64,000 bases of DNA from positions 40,724,012 through 40,788,011 of the forward strand of contig OY294070.1 of assembly GCA_958510875.1 (NCBI GenBank), in the 5' to 3' direction. Shown one piece after another: positions 54,201-64,000 of the stretch. The first letter of the stretch is position 1. Each line of letters begins with the position of its first letter. Under the pieces are notes generated by a model that worked only from the letters and a program-made list of their open reading frames with translations, searched no databases and had not been told where the DNA came from. Made by a program: the position numbers and the translations under genes. Source of the stretch: Endomychus coccineus. Lineage: Eukaryota > Arthropoda > Insecta > Coleoptera > Endomychidae.

Positions 54201-57200
54201 CTTTGAATTGAACATTTTTTATGTTATCTACTGCCTCAAAATGTAACAGTTCTGGCGATTTCGTAGAATGTTTTTTTATAAATTATTAAACACAAAAATA
54301 ATCTATCTTAAGCAAAGATTTGATGATTCCCGCAGTCAAATATCGAAAAGTAACTAAACTTAAATATTTTTATAATTGTTTTTGTTTAGCTTTAAACTAT
54401 TAATCCTTGTCACCTCTTGAGTGGTGCCTCCATTCCCATAACCAATAAACTGTTTTCGGAATATCAGATATTCTGCCAAAATTCATTCTAATTTCGTCAG
54501 TTGTTTACAAAATAATTAATACCGGGATATCAAAAATTATCTTGGTCAAGGGTGGTTGTGGAATCTAAAACGTGTGTCTTACTTTACGTTTGAAATAATC
54601 ATGTCAAAATTAATTTGAAGTTTCTAAAAGTGCGAAATTTCGCAATTTTATACGAATACTGTAACACTCTGAAGTCTTTAGCGCTTTGGAATCCGGGATT
54701 TTCACGTGGCCTATCGAAATTAGAAGGTTCGAATTATCTAAAAACATAATTGCATGAACGCCAGACGTCCTATGTAATTAGCTACGAACGAAATCATTTT
54801 GACATATGCCTCGAGGAGCTCGCTGCGCGTAAGTTAGAATTTATACATTTTACCTCGGTCTTGTTAATTTGGGGCCGTTTCTTGCACCGTGCGACCGGCG
54901 CCAGTTGTAATAAAGTGTTTTTGACTATGGGCCGCTAGCTTTTACGCGCTTCGTGTATATTTTAGTCGCGAGAAAATTCCCTTTGGTACGTCGCACGTTA
55001 GACGCGCGTAGCTGAGATCTGAGAATAGCTCAAACTATTTTAATTAATTTTTCCTATTTAATGGACACATGGACGTCATTCGATTTACGGAAAATTAACT
55101 ATTTCAATGCAGGTTTTGACCCGGATTGTGGCTATTACGACCTCTGAAAAGGTTCAAAGTTCACATAATTATTTCATAATTTGTAGTTCATTATTGTTTT
55201 ACAACTGAAATAAATAGGTATGAAATTTGTAGGTTATTGATGATGTCAGTGTGACAGTGACATAATTATTTCAAACGTAAAGTAAGACATACGTTTTAGA
55301 TTCCACAACCACCCTTGACCAAGATAGTTTTCGATATCCCGGTACTATTGGATTACTATTGTCTTTAATATGATTTAAAACTTCTAGTAATTCCGAAATA
55401 TTTAGATTTTGGATGGTTTTGGTGCTTAAATTCATATCTATAGTTTTAAGAAAAAATACACTTGTAATAAATGTTCACAAACTTCGTTTTTATAAAACAA
55501 AACGTGACTTGTTTCACCACACGGTGGTTTTATGAAACTATGGTTTATTCCTTAAATATTAAAGTTAAGATTAAGAAGGAGGGTATGAGTGAGGTACGTG
55601 TACAGTAGGATAAGAGATTCTTACAAATAAATTTAATGAAGAATTGGTAAAGTATTTCTGATCATTTGAAAGGTTTCCTGTATTTTTAAACTTATCAATT
55701 TCAATTTTCTCTAAGTTGCTTAATACTTTACTTTTAACTGATTTATGGAGAATCTCAAAATCTTTGAAATGATGATCAGTTTCTTTAATATTGTTTACAA
55801 CTTTTGAATCTCCTTTGTTCATAAAATGTTTTTTAATTCTAGTTTTGAAAGATCTTCCTGTCTGGCCTATATTGAATTTATCACAATCTTCACACTACCT
55901 TGTATACTCCTGATTCTGTATCTTTTTTAATCTTTGCTGTTTCTTTGCCTACCATATTATACAACTTACAGAAAATCGAAACTAATAAATTTAAAAATAA
56001 ATTATCAGAAAGACTTTACCAATTATCCATTATTAAATTTATGTGTAAGTAACTCTTATACTACTGTACACGTACCTCCCTCATCCCCTTCTTCTTATTC
56101 TTAATTTTAATCTTTAAGGAATAAACCATAGTTTGCAAAACCATTGTTTGATAAAGCCACCGCGTTTTGAAACATGTCAAGTTTTGTTTAATAAGAACGT
56201 AGTTTGTGAAAATTTATTACATTTATTTGAAAAAAAAATTGTTTTTGCCCTTAGAGTTAAAATTATGGTGGAATTCTATAAGCTCTCTTAAATGTTCTTG
56301 AAACCGTATGCTAGATTTTCATCCCGTCTGTCCTAGGTAAGCAGCATTACAATCATCACATTTCAATTTACAAGCTCCTGAATTTTGTCCCTTGATTTTA
56401 AGGTATCCATATAAGAATACAAGTTATACGAAGTTTCAAAGAGTAATTTTAATTGATATGTTAAATTTACAAAATTAGTTCCCTGTTCTTTTATGTGAGG
56501 GTAAACCTCATCGGTTTAGAGCTTTATATTAAGTTTTTGTTTTAATATGTTAACTGGATGTAATCCATTTATATGACGAATAATTAATTGATGTGTTGCA
56601 TCGACGAAACTGCTCTGATCATCAACATAGTGGCGCCAATAGACGAACATAACTATTATGTGCCAATTTTGAGAGGAATATTTGATTCTCTACATGATTC
56701 ATGAATATTTTAGCTAGTAATGGGGCCTTGTGATCTGTTTGTAGAATTCATTATTAATCTTGAAGTAGTTTTAATCTATACAAAGTGAGTTTAGGCATAA
56801 CGATATAGTTCAGTTTATTGGTTCATTCATGCCAAATTTCAATTCATGAACCTCGATCTTGAATTGTTGCAGCTGTTTATAGCTATGAATAATTCGAATT
56901 ACAGAACCTGATAATCGCATTCTACAGGTTATTTCAATAATTGCATGAAAACCAATTTTCAATACCAATTACGCCATAATTAGCCATTACGCTATAATGA
57001 TAGTGGGAACATCTATTCCTAGCTGGCGTGAGATATTTTAGTCTTTTACCATACTGTTCTCGGTTATGTGTAGCTAACAGAAATCGTTCAGTAACATTGC
57101 AAACTTTTTCGTTCTACTGATGAGCTGTATAAAGAGAGCGAAAACGATTTCTAGAACTATTAGTTTGTGGCGTTACTGATCGTTCTAGCGACGAGAAAGA

Positions 57201-60200
57201 CATTATCATTGTTATCTTGCAAAGACCAACATGAGATCAATGAATATATTCATATATGCATTTGTATCTAATTTCTTACATACAGATGAAGTATTTTTCT
57301 TTATTATCATTGTTTATTTGTAAAAATAGCTCAGGAAAGAATTGTTGAATGATTAGATGAAATTTTAAAACTTATGTTCATTTTCCTCCATGCACACTGT
57401 TTAACTCTTAGGGAATTATATTCAGGTGACTTTGTTTAAAGTACTCCAGTTATTTTTTTCCCAACTTCTTAATCAAAGATATTAAGTTCTCATTTTGATA
57501 TCTGTGAAAGGCTATGGTTAATATTTCATTTATTTAATTTTTACAAAATTCAAGAATCAAAATTATTCCTCCGATACTGCTAATTTTGTAATGTGAAGCA
57601 AATTTAAAAAAATCATTCATTAAATCTAGGTTTAAAAAAATAGCTGACTGGCTAGCATTAAATAAATTGTCACTAAATATTGATAAAATTTTATTTATAA
57701 CGTTCGCTAATTATTGTGATAGTGTACCTGACACAATGCAAATAGCAATCAAAAACAAAGATGTAAAAAGGGTTGAACAAAGTAAATATCTAGGTTTAAT
57801 TTTGGATTATAGATTGAAATGGAATACTCATATTGAGCAAATAATGAAAAAAACAAAATATTTAGTCTTTATCTTTAGAAAATTATCGAAAATCATGCAG
57901 CAAAAGACCCTAATGATAATCTATTATGCACTATTTCATAGTATATTAAGTTATGGTATCATAGCTTGGGGACGTGCCTACTCAACACAAATAATCTTAC
58001 TACAAAGATTGCAATATAAATTATTAAAAATAATTAGTAAAAATATATTTATAAATGAAAAAGTTCCATGTAACATCGAGCAACAATTTGCTCTAGAATC
58101 AATATTATACCATTATGAAACCCTTTCCAAAATATTTGCTGAGTCAACCAGAGTTACTAGATATAAAAGCATTCAATTACCCAAAAGAACGAAAACAGTC
58201 AGCAGTAAAAGGAGTTATGTCAAAGCAATTCTTATATTTAATAGCCTACCTAATGAATATAAAACTATTGTAAATAAAATCAAAAGAAAAAAAGAATTGA
58301 AAAAATGGATAATTGTAATTATTAATGTTGCATGAAATATAATTTGAATAAACAATAAAAAAAGGATAATAATAATAATAGCAACAATAATAATAATGAT
58401 CAAAATCAAATTTACCTTAATATTAATTTTCTACTTTAATATTAAAGTCTATTTTTTTTAGTTAAGTATAATCTAGTTTAGTTTATAATTATTCTCTTAG
58501 TTTTGAGCAACCAGTCTCACAAACAGGTAATTGTGTTTACCTCCGTGAGAGTATACTGGAAAAATTGTATATTTTCTATGTATATTTTCTTTTCAAACTG
58601 GTTCAATAAATAAATAAATAAATAAATAAATGAGCTCTAAAGCAGGGGAGCATGGTGAAGAAATATTTTCAAAGCTTGTGCTGTAATAAATAACAGCCTT
58701 TCTCTGATGTTTCTTAGTTTTCTAAAGGTTATCAATTTTCTTATTTTATCAAATTCGTACATGTATATCATTTGGCTTGATTAATTAATATCAATATAAC
58801 TTGCAGTACATGTACCGATAACCAGGAAGAGACCCGATATCACAGGTTTCTCATTAGCTAGGCAAATCGGGCAACAATATGGTCAATAGGTATATGTAAT
58901 ACTCACTCTTCTTTGGTCGAGACACTAACACATTAATTAAGCAATGTGTGATCGAGGGTAGCAAGCTTAACTAGAAAACTTAGAAAGTTTTCTAAAATAT
59001 GATTTAAGTGATTCGTGAAATAGTCAAAGGAAAATTGAACTCAAGAAGTTAGAATATAACTGACTTTAGTGTGGTGAGTTTGATTTTTTATAATCTTGGA
59101 TAACCACTCCTATTTGAGCAATATGACGGGGACGTTACGTGAATAGATTGTAGCTTCAAAGGTAAAAAACCTTTGTTTAAACCATAGCAAGCGATCAACC
59201 TGCCGTTTCGAATTAGATCATATGTCATCATATGTCTCGCCTACCAATATACTGTTTTCTTTAAAGCCATTTCTGTTGAATACGTAATTTATGATTTCCT
59301 ATTGAAGCTGTGAGGAACCTCTTCGACTTTGTCAATATTCTACAAATAATAATGACCCTTCCGTGACAAGGATTCAGAGATTATACATTTCGTTTCCCTC
59401 CCACAGATACAAAGAACAAATTGTATTAATTTATGACGGGACGGTCGTACTAAGAAATGAACTCATACACTTGACTTGTCCGTATTAAAAGGGAACATAG
59501 AATATCCCATTTCTGTTTACGTTCATGGGTATTCTTAAAATGAGCTTGCATTTTAGCAACTTGTTTGTTATCCAAATGAATTGTAATTGACAATTAATAA
59601 GGCAGCTTTGCTACAGTGCCTTTGTTTCTAAAATTCTCTGGTTATTATAGCCGCTAGAAACTGATCATATGGACATTCTGTAAAATTGTCATTTCCAACT
59701 ATACTGCCGGTGTATCCAAATCTTTCACCTTAGTTTTCATATTATACATATTTTGCAGTGTAGATAGATGGGATATTTGGAAACTATACATAAATACCGT
59801 AGTTGAACTGATGGATTCAGATCAGCAACACTTAAACAACCATGACAATCATGATTCGGAAGACGGGGACATGTGTTCAGTTGACGATACACCAGAAAAA
59901 GCTCATGAGTTCATTTGCAGACTAGTAGAGAATGGCGCTGACAATGGTATAAGGGCTTGTACAAATTCTATATGTTATTACATGCAACTATGTTTCAGGA
60001 TTCTTACTGAGAGGACCGTATTTGGCAAGAATTGAACTGTGTATGAAACTTTCACAAAGAAACATCGACACACTAGATTTGTTAGGAGAGACGACGGAGC
60101 TATTCATCGAATATTTCCGAAAATTTGGACATAAACCTTGTTGCGTTATGGACTTGAGGATGTTTTTGAATTTATTGGATGTCGAGAAAAAATCCGATCT

Positions 60201-60255
60201 ATCGTCTAGACTGATTAAAGATGTTGGAATTAGTGCCACAAATATACCCAAGTCG
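48226..60255 (+). CDS. NAA25: NAA25 (MDM20), NatB N-acetyltransferase auxiliary subunit, first 5 exons (410 codons), continues past window
   Basis: NAA25 anchors the catalytic NAA20 subunit to ribosomes; NatB acetylates Met-Asp/Glu/Asn/Gln N-termini. Exons: 48226-48292, 48408-48632, 53262-53754, 59759-59946 and 59999-60255, with GT/AG borders and matching phases (1, 1, 2, 1, 0). The protein begins MSSKNQHVQDNSVVERRLRPIY; the helical TPR-like region has EWLDSGNNKKALQECEKVLK. Exon 3 has EELHTHLFMSYVRI and MALYKYKPKNPYYCW. Exon 5 has LLRGPYLARIELCMKL and IEYFRKFGHKPCCVMDLR, the most diagnostic block. The family protein is about 950 aa, so roughly the last 550 residues lie beyond 64000. Introns 2, 3 and 5 are long and carry many mobile elements. 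Confidence 0.92.
48940..49290 (-). pseudogene. Non-LTR RT fragment in NAA25 intron 2
   Basis: Minus strand, with stops: YKPISLISNIAKNVE near 49180, NRIFDFVKKT, and FESS... leading to LAKAFDTVDH at about 48960-49000. These match RT motifs PISLL, the Q-GF segment and DLAKAFD. Heavily decayed. Confidence 0.6.
49560..49850 (+). pseudogene. Second non-LTR RT fragment, plus strand
   Basis: Broken frames contain YLSNRFKLHKR-like and SAVPPGLEFRPLLCIL segments, corresponding to the RT region before and at GVPQGSxLGPLLF. Strongly decayed, so a tentative call. Confidence 0.45.
49851..51114. other. Intron sequence; unidentified less AT-rich patch at 50755-51110
   Basis: 49851-50750 is AT-rich with no clear coding. 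50755-51110 is less AT-rich and has overlapping minus-strand frames (for example SPPGAYLLYGGNLFCLIV) and a GC-rich tail (CCAAGCGGCAAGGTCATCGC). It is probably a piece of an unrecognised repeat. Confidence 0.35.
51115..51810 (-). pseudogene. Penelope-like retroelement RT fragment
   Basis: Minus strand: VDVVSLFTNI at about 51520, then MGSLISATITNLIMECLEES, then FFKRYVDDF (51255-51235). SFDVxSLFTNIP, AMGSPLSPxxAxLxME and RYVDD are the palm motifs of Penelope-like RTs. Frames are interrupted. Confidence 0.75.
52280..52560 (+). pseudogene. DDE transposase C-terminal fragment (Tc1/mariner superfamily-like), decayed
   Basis: The open frame has NQEIWFYQNGAPVALF, resembling the WFQQDGAPxH motif with Asp replaced by Asn and His lost. 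It continues with DRQGHQTYF, then LEDLKLEIRQEI resembling the LxELKxRIxxE end. About 95 residues, catalytic Asp missing, so inactive. Confidence 0.5.
52718..53219. mobile_element. MITE of about 500 bp just upstream of NAA25 exon 3
   Basis: Imperfect TIRs of about 80 bp: CAGGGTGTGTATATGCATCT on the left, ...ATACACCCGGTA on the right, plus TATTTCCAACAAAAAA inner matches (52780-52800 versus 53146-53165). The right end lies 42 bp before the acceptor of exon 3. Confidence 0.6.
53755..54519. other. NAA25 intron 3, first part, no feature
   Basis: AT-rich intron; nothing recognised. Confidence 0.4.
54520..55344. mobile_element. Inverted-repeat element of about 825 bp
   Basis: TACCGGGATATC at the left, inverse at the right (GATATCCCGGTA). 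The inversion extends about 100 bp (CTTGGTCAAGGGTGGTTGTG, then AAACGTAAAGTAAGAC-type matches). Interior holds CG-rich stretches (54820-55010) not explained by a gene. TA at both ends suggests a TA-target DNA transposon derivative. Confidence 0.65.
55430..56680 (-). pseudogene. Two Penelope-like GIY-YIG fragments with an inverted segment between
   Basis: Minus strand 55571-55900 encodes CEDCDKFNIGQTGRSFKTRI and, after ATG, HHFKDFEILHKSVKSKVLSN: a GIY-YIG endonuclease end with its CxxC. Minus strand 56230-56400 encodes a second copy, CKLKCDDCNAAYLGQTG, then RFQEHLREL. The sequence at 55496-55660 is repeated inverted at 56030-56180, which places the copies as opposed pieces, like the pseudo-LTR arrangements known for Penelope elements. 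Both are broken by stops. Confidence 0.7.
56681..57611. other. NAA25 intron 3, no gene seen
   Basis: AT-rich; no motif on either strand. Confidence 0.4.
57612..58632 (+). pseudogene. Non-LTR retrotransposon 3' end with AATA tail
   Basis: The plus-strand 222-codon ORF (57667-58335) matches the RT thumb/C-terminal region: LSLNIDKILFITF, SKYLGLILDYRLKWNTHI, ILSYGIIAWGRAY, LQRLQYKLLK. A hairpin-like CTCACAAACAGG...CTCCGTGAGAG lies in the 3' UTR, and the AATAAATAAATAAATA tail ends at about 58631. The 5' side is truncated. The open frame suggests a recent insertion. Confidence 0.8.
58633..59758. other. NAA25 intron 3, last part, no gene seen
   Basis: No recognisable feature before the exon 4 acceptor (TTTTGCAG at 59751-59758). 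Confidence 0.4.
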
Positions 60256-60516
60256 GTAAGTGTAGTACTAGATATTCGACCTGTTGGCACACTTTCACAA
60301 ATCATTCGAAGACTAGTCATGTAAGATCTATTCTGGGTACATCATTATTTGTGATGTACTAATGTAGAAATTGTACATTTTGCCTGATGAATTTGGGTGA
60401 CAAAATCCACTGCTCTCCATATATCATATAAATTTCTCGTAAATGGAGAAAATATTTTGTTTCTTCACTGTAAGAAAGAAATGTCATCACAGCTGAAGGT
60501 TATACAAAATTAGATA

Positions 60517-61344
60517 TGAGGGCAAGGTGAAGTCCCTAAAAAATGAAGAAATGATTTATTTCGCCAAAACTTATTTTATTTCTCAACATAATCTGCTTGT
60601 AGCCCGATACATTCCGTCCAACGTTTTTCTAATTTTTCGATCCCTTCCAAATAATACGATGTCGGCAATCCTCCAAAATAGGCGTTTATTTCAGCGATGA
60701 CATCATCGTTAGAGCCAAATCTCTTTCCCCTGAGCCATTTCTTCATGTTTCGAAATAAGTGAAATCGCAGGGGGCCAATTCTGGAGAATATGGTGGATGA
60801 CGAACCAATTCTTTGCTAAATGCGGCCGCTTTCGCTTCAAATCGGTGTCGAATCGATCCAACAGCTCTGGACCCGTTCGGTTGAGATGCCCATAGCCTCA
60901 GCAATCTCTTGCACTTTAACTCGCCGATCGTCCAATATCATACCATGAACTTTATCGACGATTTCTCGCGTTGTAACCTCAATTAGACGACCAGAACGTT
61001 CGGCGTCCTTTGTGGTCATACTATCACAACGAAAATCAGTAAATCACTTGTCAATCATTCCAATTGATGGTGAAGTCCCCATAATGCTTAAGAAGCGATG
61101 CTTTGGTTTGCGTAATGTTTGTTTCCACGCAAGGAATAATGTTTAATCAAGACACTAAATTCACTTTTTCTATGTTTACAAAAATCTTCAAGGTTGCTTA
61201 CTTTTGATGCGTGTCAAAACAGAATTGAACAGTCTGAAAATTTTAATGCGTTCTAGTTAAAGATGGTACATCACAAATGTCACATGGGATTTTCGAATGT
61301 GGCGCCATCTGTTGTATTTCTCAGGAACTTTTCACCTTGCCCCG
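60517..61344 (-). mobile_element. Mariner element, internally deleted, 828 bp
   Basis: TIRs GAGGGCAAGGTGAA / TTCACCTTGCCCCG with TA at both outer sides (60515-60516 and 61345-61346). The minus strand carries a transposase N-terminus (MTTKDAERSGR, helix-turn-helix segment KVQEIAEAMGISTERVQ at 60837-61019). Directly after comes the C-terminus (HPPYSPELAPCDF, GKRFGSNDDVIAEINAYFGG, KLEKRWTECIGLQADYVEK). The central part with most of the catalytic core is deleted, so it is inactive. Confidence 0.9.
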
Positions 61345-61699
61345 TACATTTTGGTATTATATTTACTTATTAAAAAAAACTAAAAGCATGTAGATTTAGA
61401 TAAAGATATCGAAAATTAACATTCAACTTGAAGTCAACACTCAAAATACCTGATTATCAAAATATTTAAATCCATGCATGATTTCCAAATATATGTTCTA
61501 TAATCTCAATACACATTATTATAGTAGGATGAATGAAATATTGCAATGAATATTCAAGCCTAGTAAAGTGGGAAAATTAAACTCAATTTCTACAAAACTT
61601 GTAATTTAGGATTAATGCTGAAATTGTTTCACTACATTGTGGCATTCTCAAAGCTAGGAGCTATCAATTAAAGCAAAATCTAAAATTATGTTCTTAAAT
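61345..61699. other. NAA25 intron 5, no feature
   Basis: AT-rich, nothing recognised. Confidence 0.4.
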
Positions 61700-62454
61700 A
61701 TTAGAAATCATTCTGAGTGTGGTACAAATTGAGGGATGGGGGTAGACAATGGTTTGGGTGAGAGTTTATTTAAATAATTGTTGACAAGTGGTGAATTATA
61801 GGTATCGATTTGGTCATTTAATATTATATTACTATTGTTTTTTGAATGTTTTTAATTTTCTATGGATTCTAGAATATTGAATGTATGCCCTTTTTCTTAA
61901 ATATGTAAAATATCGGCATTAAGGGTAAAATTGTGATTATGTTCCAACCAATAGGTGAATCGTGTAATTAGAGTTTTCTTTTTTGGGCCTTAACTTCTCA
62001 CATGTTCGTGGAGCCTTACACTAAAACTTCGTCTAGTTTGTTCTATGTACAAGGCATTACCGTCATAACACCTCAGCCTGTAAACTGCAGATTTCTTTAA
62101 TTTAATTTGTCTTTTTTAGATTTTGATTTATTAACACATGACTATAATTTATTTGTTGTTTTAAAGGCGACGTTTTTATTCTGGTTTTTAAGAAATTGAT
62201 ATATGTTTTGTTGTATTCTTATTATCTGCGGTTGAATTAGGCTTAGACTTTTTTGTTAAGTTTGTTTTGAAATATTTTATTTATTATCTTGACATCATAA
62301 CTGTTATTTTTAGCAATACCTATGAGTTTGTTTAATTCTGAATGGAATGTATCTTTACTTAATGGGATATTAACCAATCTATGTATCATAGAGTTATATG
62401 CTGTTAACTTGTTTGATTGCGATTGTGAAGATGTGTTGTGGGTGGGTTTCTTGA
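61700..62454 (-). pseudogene. Penelope-like retroelement, RT end and GIY-YIG domain
   Basis: Minus strand from 62454: KKPTHNTSS, KLTAYNSMIHRLVNIPLS, then the spacer (ELNKLIGIAKNNSYDVKII), and the endonuclease VYRLRC...LYIEQTRRSF and LHEHVRS (61998-62088). A terminal LNDQ-like tail reaches about 61700. The Gly of YIGQT is replaced by Glu and stops are present. The N-terminal RT part lies across an insertion at 63036-63250. Confidence 0.75.
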
Positions 62455-63035
62455 ATAGTAGACTTTTGCGGATAGCTAATCTTGAAAACTCTTGACCGGA
62501 AGGATGGATTCCGCGATACAATGGCACGACTTGATGCCGACGTTTCGTCAAACGTTACAGATGGCATCATCAGGACAGACTCGAGGCTTGAACTGAAACT
62601 GATGATTCTTCTGGTTTCTGTAGCGGTATTAAGTGTAGGAAAAAACATTCACGCTACACAGTTCACAGCCTTTATTCCGGGGGCTAACTCCGTTCTTCCA
62701 CATATTTTCTGAACGATGACAAGTTTTACGAGCAGTCCTCGGGAGCTGCCATGGGTTTACCACTTTCTCCGGTCATAGCTAATATCTTCATGGAAACTTT
62801 TGAGCAAGATGCTATCGACTCATCTATTCTCAAGCCGAAATGTTGGTTTAGATATGTCTCGACACTTTTGTTATTTGGCAACATGGTCGTGAAAATTCCT
62901 GAAGCGATAGAAATCCTAAAACATCCAAATAATCTAAACCGTGACTCAGGATATTACCTTCCCAACATTTGGAAACCCATCCTCGAAAATTCCACTTCGC
63001 ACATGATCACACAACGGCAAGGTCGGGTGGGTTTG
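62455..63035 (+). pseudogene. Penelope RT fragment inserted in the Penelope copy, with hammerhead-like motif
   Basis: The plus strand encodes YEQSSGAAMGLPLSPVIANI, then FMETFEQDAIDSS and WFRYV (RT palm motifs; the DD after RYV is lost). On the minus strand at 62505-62590 the segment has CTGATGA, GAAAC and GTC in the order of a hammerhead ribozyme core (62573-62567, 62546-62542, 62530-62528). It interrupts the minus-strand element, whose IYRKPT junction is split at both borders. Confidence 0.65.
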
Positions 63036-63250
63036 AAATAAATAGCGAAGGAATGGTAATTATTTGTACGTGAAATGGTCAGATCAGTTTAAGGAGTTGT
63101 TGTTTTCATTTCTAAGGTAAATTCTATGTTTGGTTGTAAGTCATGAATTTATTTGCTGGGTACAACCTGTACAGCAAGGGATTACGTCGTCAACATAGCG
63201 GTACCAATGTACAAACATGTGCTGGAATTTTGAATTGAGTATTTTATTTT
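63036..63250 (-). pseudogene. Penelope RT N-side remnant
   Basis: Minus strand: NIEFTLEMKTTTP, then TISRTNNYHSFAIY, matching the Penelope region just before RKPT. It continues at 62454 after the insertion. Confidence 0.6.
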
Positions 63251-64000
63251 CCAAGTAATTCATAAATATGTTGTTAAGTGAGATTAAACAATATTTCGTA
63301 TGCTATTATCTGTGATGAGTCCAGTCAATAAGCTAGGGAACTTTCTAAAAAAAAGCAAGAGGTCATATCAAAAAAATTCTTTTTGCATAATGTTCTGTGG
63401 CCGATTTGAATCATTCGTAAGGGTTGAGCTAAGTGGACACGGCCTCCCATTCACCCCTAAACGCTAAATTAACCCTATTTTCACCCTCTTTTTTAAGATA
63501 ACTTTGAATTTATAAAAAATATGGGTTTTTTGGGTCGCTGAACAAGAATCCGAGGTCATTTTCCCGGAAAACTCATTCAATGGGATGAAAATCAGGGAAA
63601 TTTCGTCAATTTCATACAAACTTGCTCATTTTTCACGCGATTATCGTTTTATACATGAAAGATGTTGGCAGTCGCGTATTTCGATCCAAAGTAGACCAAA
63701 ACTAGGAAAATTTGCGGAAAACTGGAAAACCTGAAAAGAAAATCGTTCCACGTCATTGAAATTATCGTGTGATAAGTCGCTATAGAGGTTTTTGTGGTCG
63801 TTAATTACGAATTTGACTACAAAACGTTTGAAAATAACATTAGGATTATGTGGAAAATGAAGGAACATTAAAAAATACAAGCATCTTTGTTTTAATTTAT
63901 ACAAGTTTGTAACTGTTTACTTAAAGCTACAATATTAAAATTTGTAATTTTCTTCGATTTTCCAGAATTTTCAAACAATTGTTTTCTTTTACATTATTTT
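63251..64000. other. No gene seen at window end (NAA25 intron 5 continues)
   Basis: AT-rich, with long runs such as AAAAAAGCAAGAGGTCA near 63350. The minus-strand 87-codon ORF at 63641-63904 has no recognised motif. No NAA25 exon 6 could be identified. Confidence 0.4.

Noticed and set aside
60837..61019. Stand-alone transcription regulator (helix-turn-helix)
   Set aside because: It is the N-terminus of a mariner transposase joined by deletion to its C-terminus, within mariner TIRs.
63641..63904. NAA25 exon 6 candidate or other gene
   Set aside because: The open frame is on the minus strand and contains no NAA25-like motif or splice context.

Overview
The window is eukaryotic nuclear DNA, AT-rich and dense in transposable elements. 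It is most likely from an insect: the host genes look insect-like, introns are short, and non-LTR, Penelope-like, mariner, hAT and Polinton-type elements occur together. A beetle is possible, but the sequence alone does not settle the order. Three host genes can be read: a p24-family cargo receptor (TMED2-like), PIGL (GPI-anchor de-N-acetylase) and NAA25 (NatB auxiliary subunit). Two fragments resemble the N-terminus of Integrator subunit 2.

Region 1 (1-34200) is a degraded tandem segmental duplication with a unit of about 7.2 kb. Each unit holds a plus-strand non-LTR fragment (family B), a minus-strand non-LTR element inserted into it (family A), an INTS2-like first-exon fragment, and a head-to-head TMED gene. 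Unit 2 keeps an intact three-exon TMED gene (29981-30722). Unit 1 has a copy broken by two deletions that remove splice sites. Unit 3 starts at about 32695 and shows the pre-insertion state of family B.

Unit 1 is interrupted by nested insertions. A younger family A copy (5746-7063 and 23501-23692) is itself split by a 16,437-bp palindromic element (7064-23500). That element has two 6.7-kb inverted arms, nearly identical, around a 3-kb loop. The arms carry remnants of a Polinton/Maverick-type adenain-like cysteine protease and an RNase H-like protein. They also carry intact ORFs for a two-finger C2H2 protein, a possible nucleotidyltransferase-fold protein and a small membrane protein. The outer parts of the arms are tandem repeats. 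The loop holds what looks like a spliced HP1-like chromodomain gene with a TATA box, a leader exon, an intron made of 343-bp repeats, two chromodomain exons and a poly(A) signal. No polymerase B, ATPase or capsid gene is visible. This is the best candidate for an undescribed system: a Polinton-derived, extremely long-TIR, apparently non-autonomous element carrying a chromodomain gene.

Region 2 (34600-45489, minus strand) is PIGL in four exons. Its 9.6-kb last intron is packed with mobile DNA: foldback elements, a Penelope-like fragment split by a hAT MITE, a non-LTR fragment split by a 2.1-kb insertion, and a TA-flanked MITE.

Region 3 (45490-64000) has a 2.7-kb divergent intergenic space containing a hAT-type MITE, then NAA25 on the plus strand. 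Five NAA25 exons are visible (410 codons) and the gene continues beyond the window. Its introns contain non-LTR, Penelope-like, mariner and MITE remnants, including a Penelope hammerhead-ribozyme-like motif.
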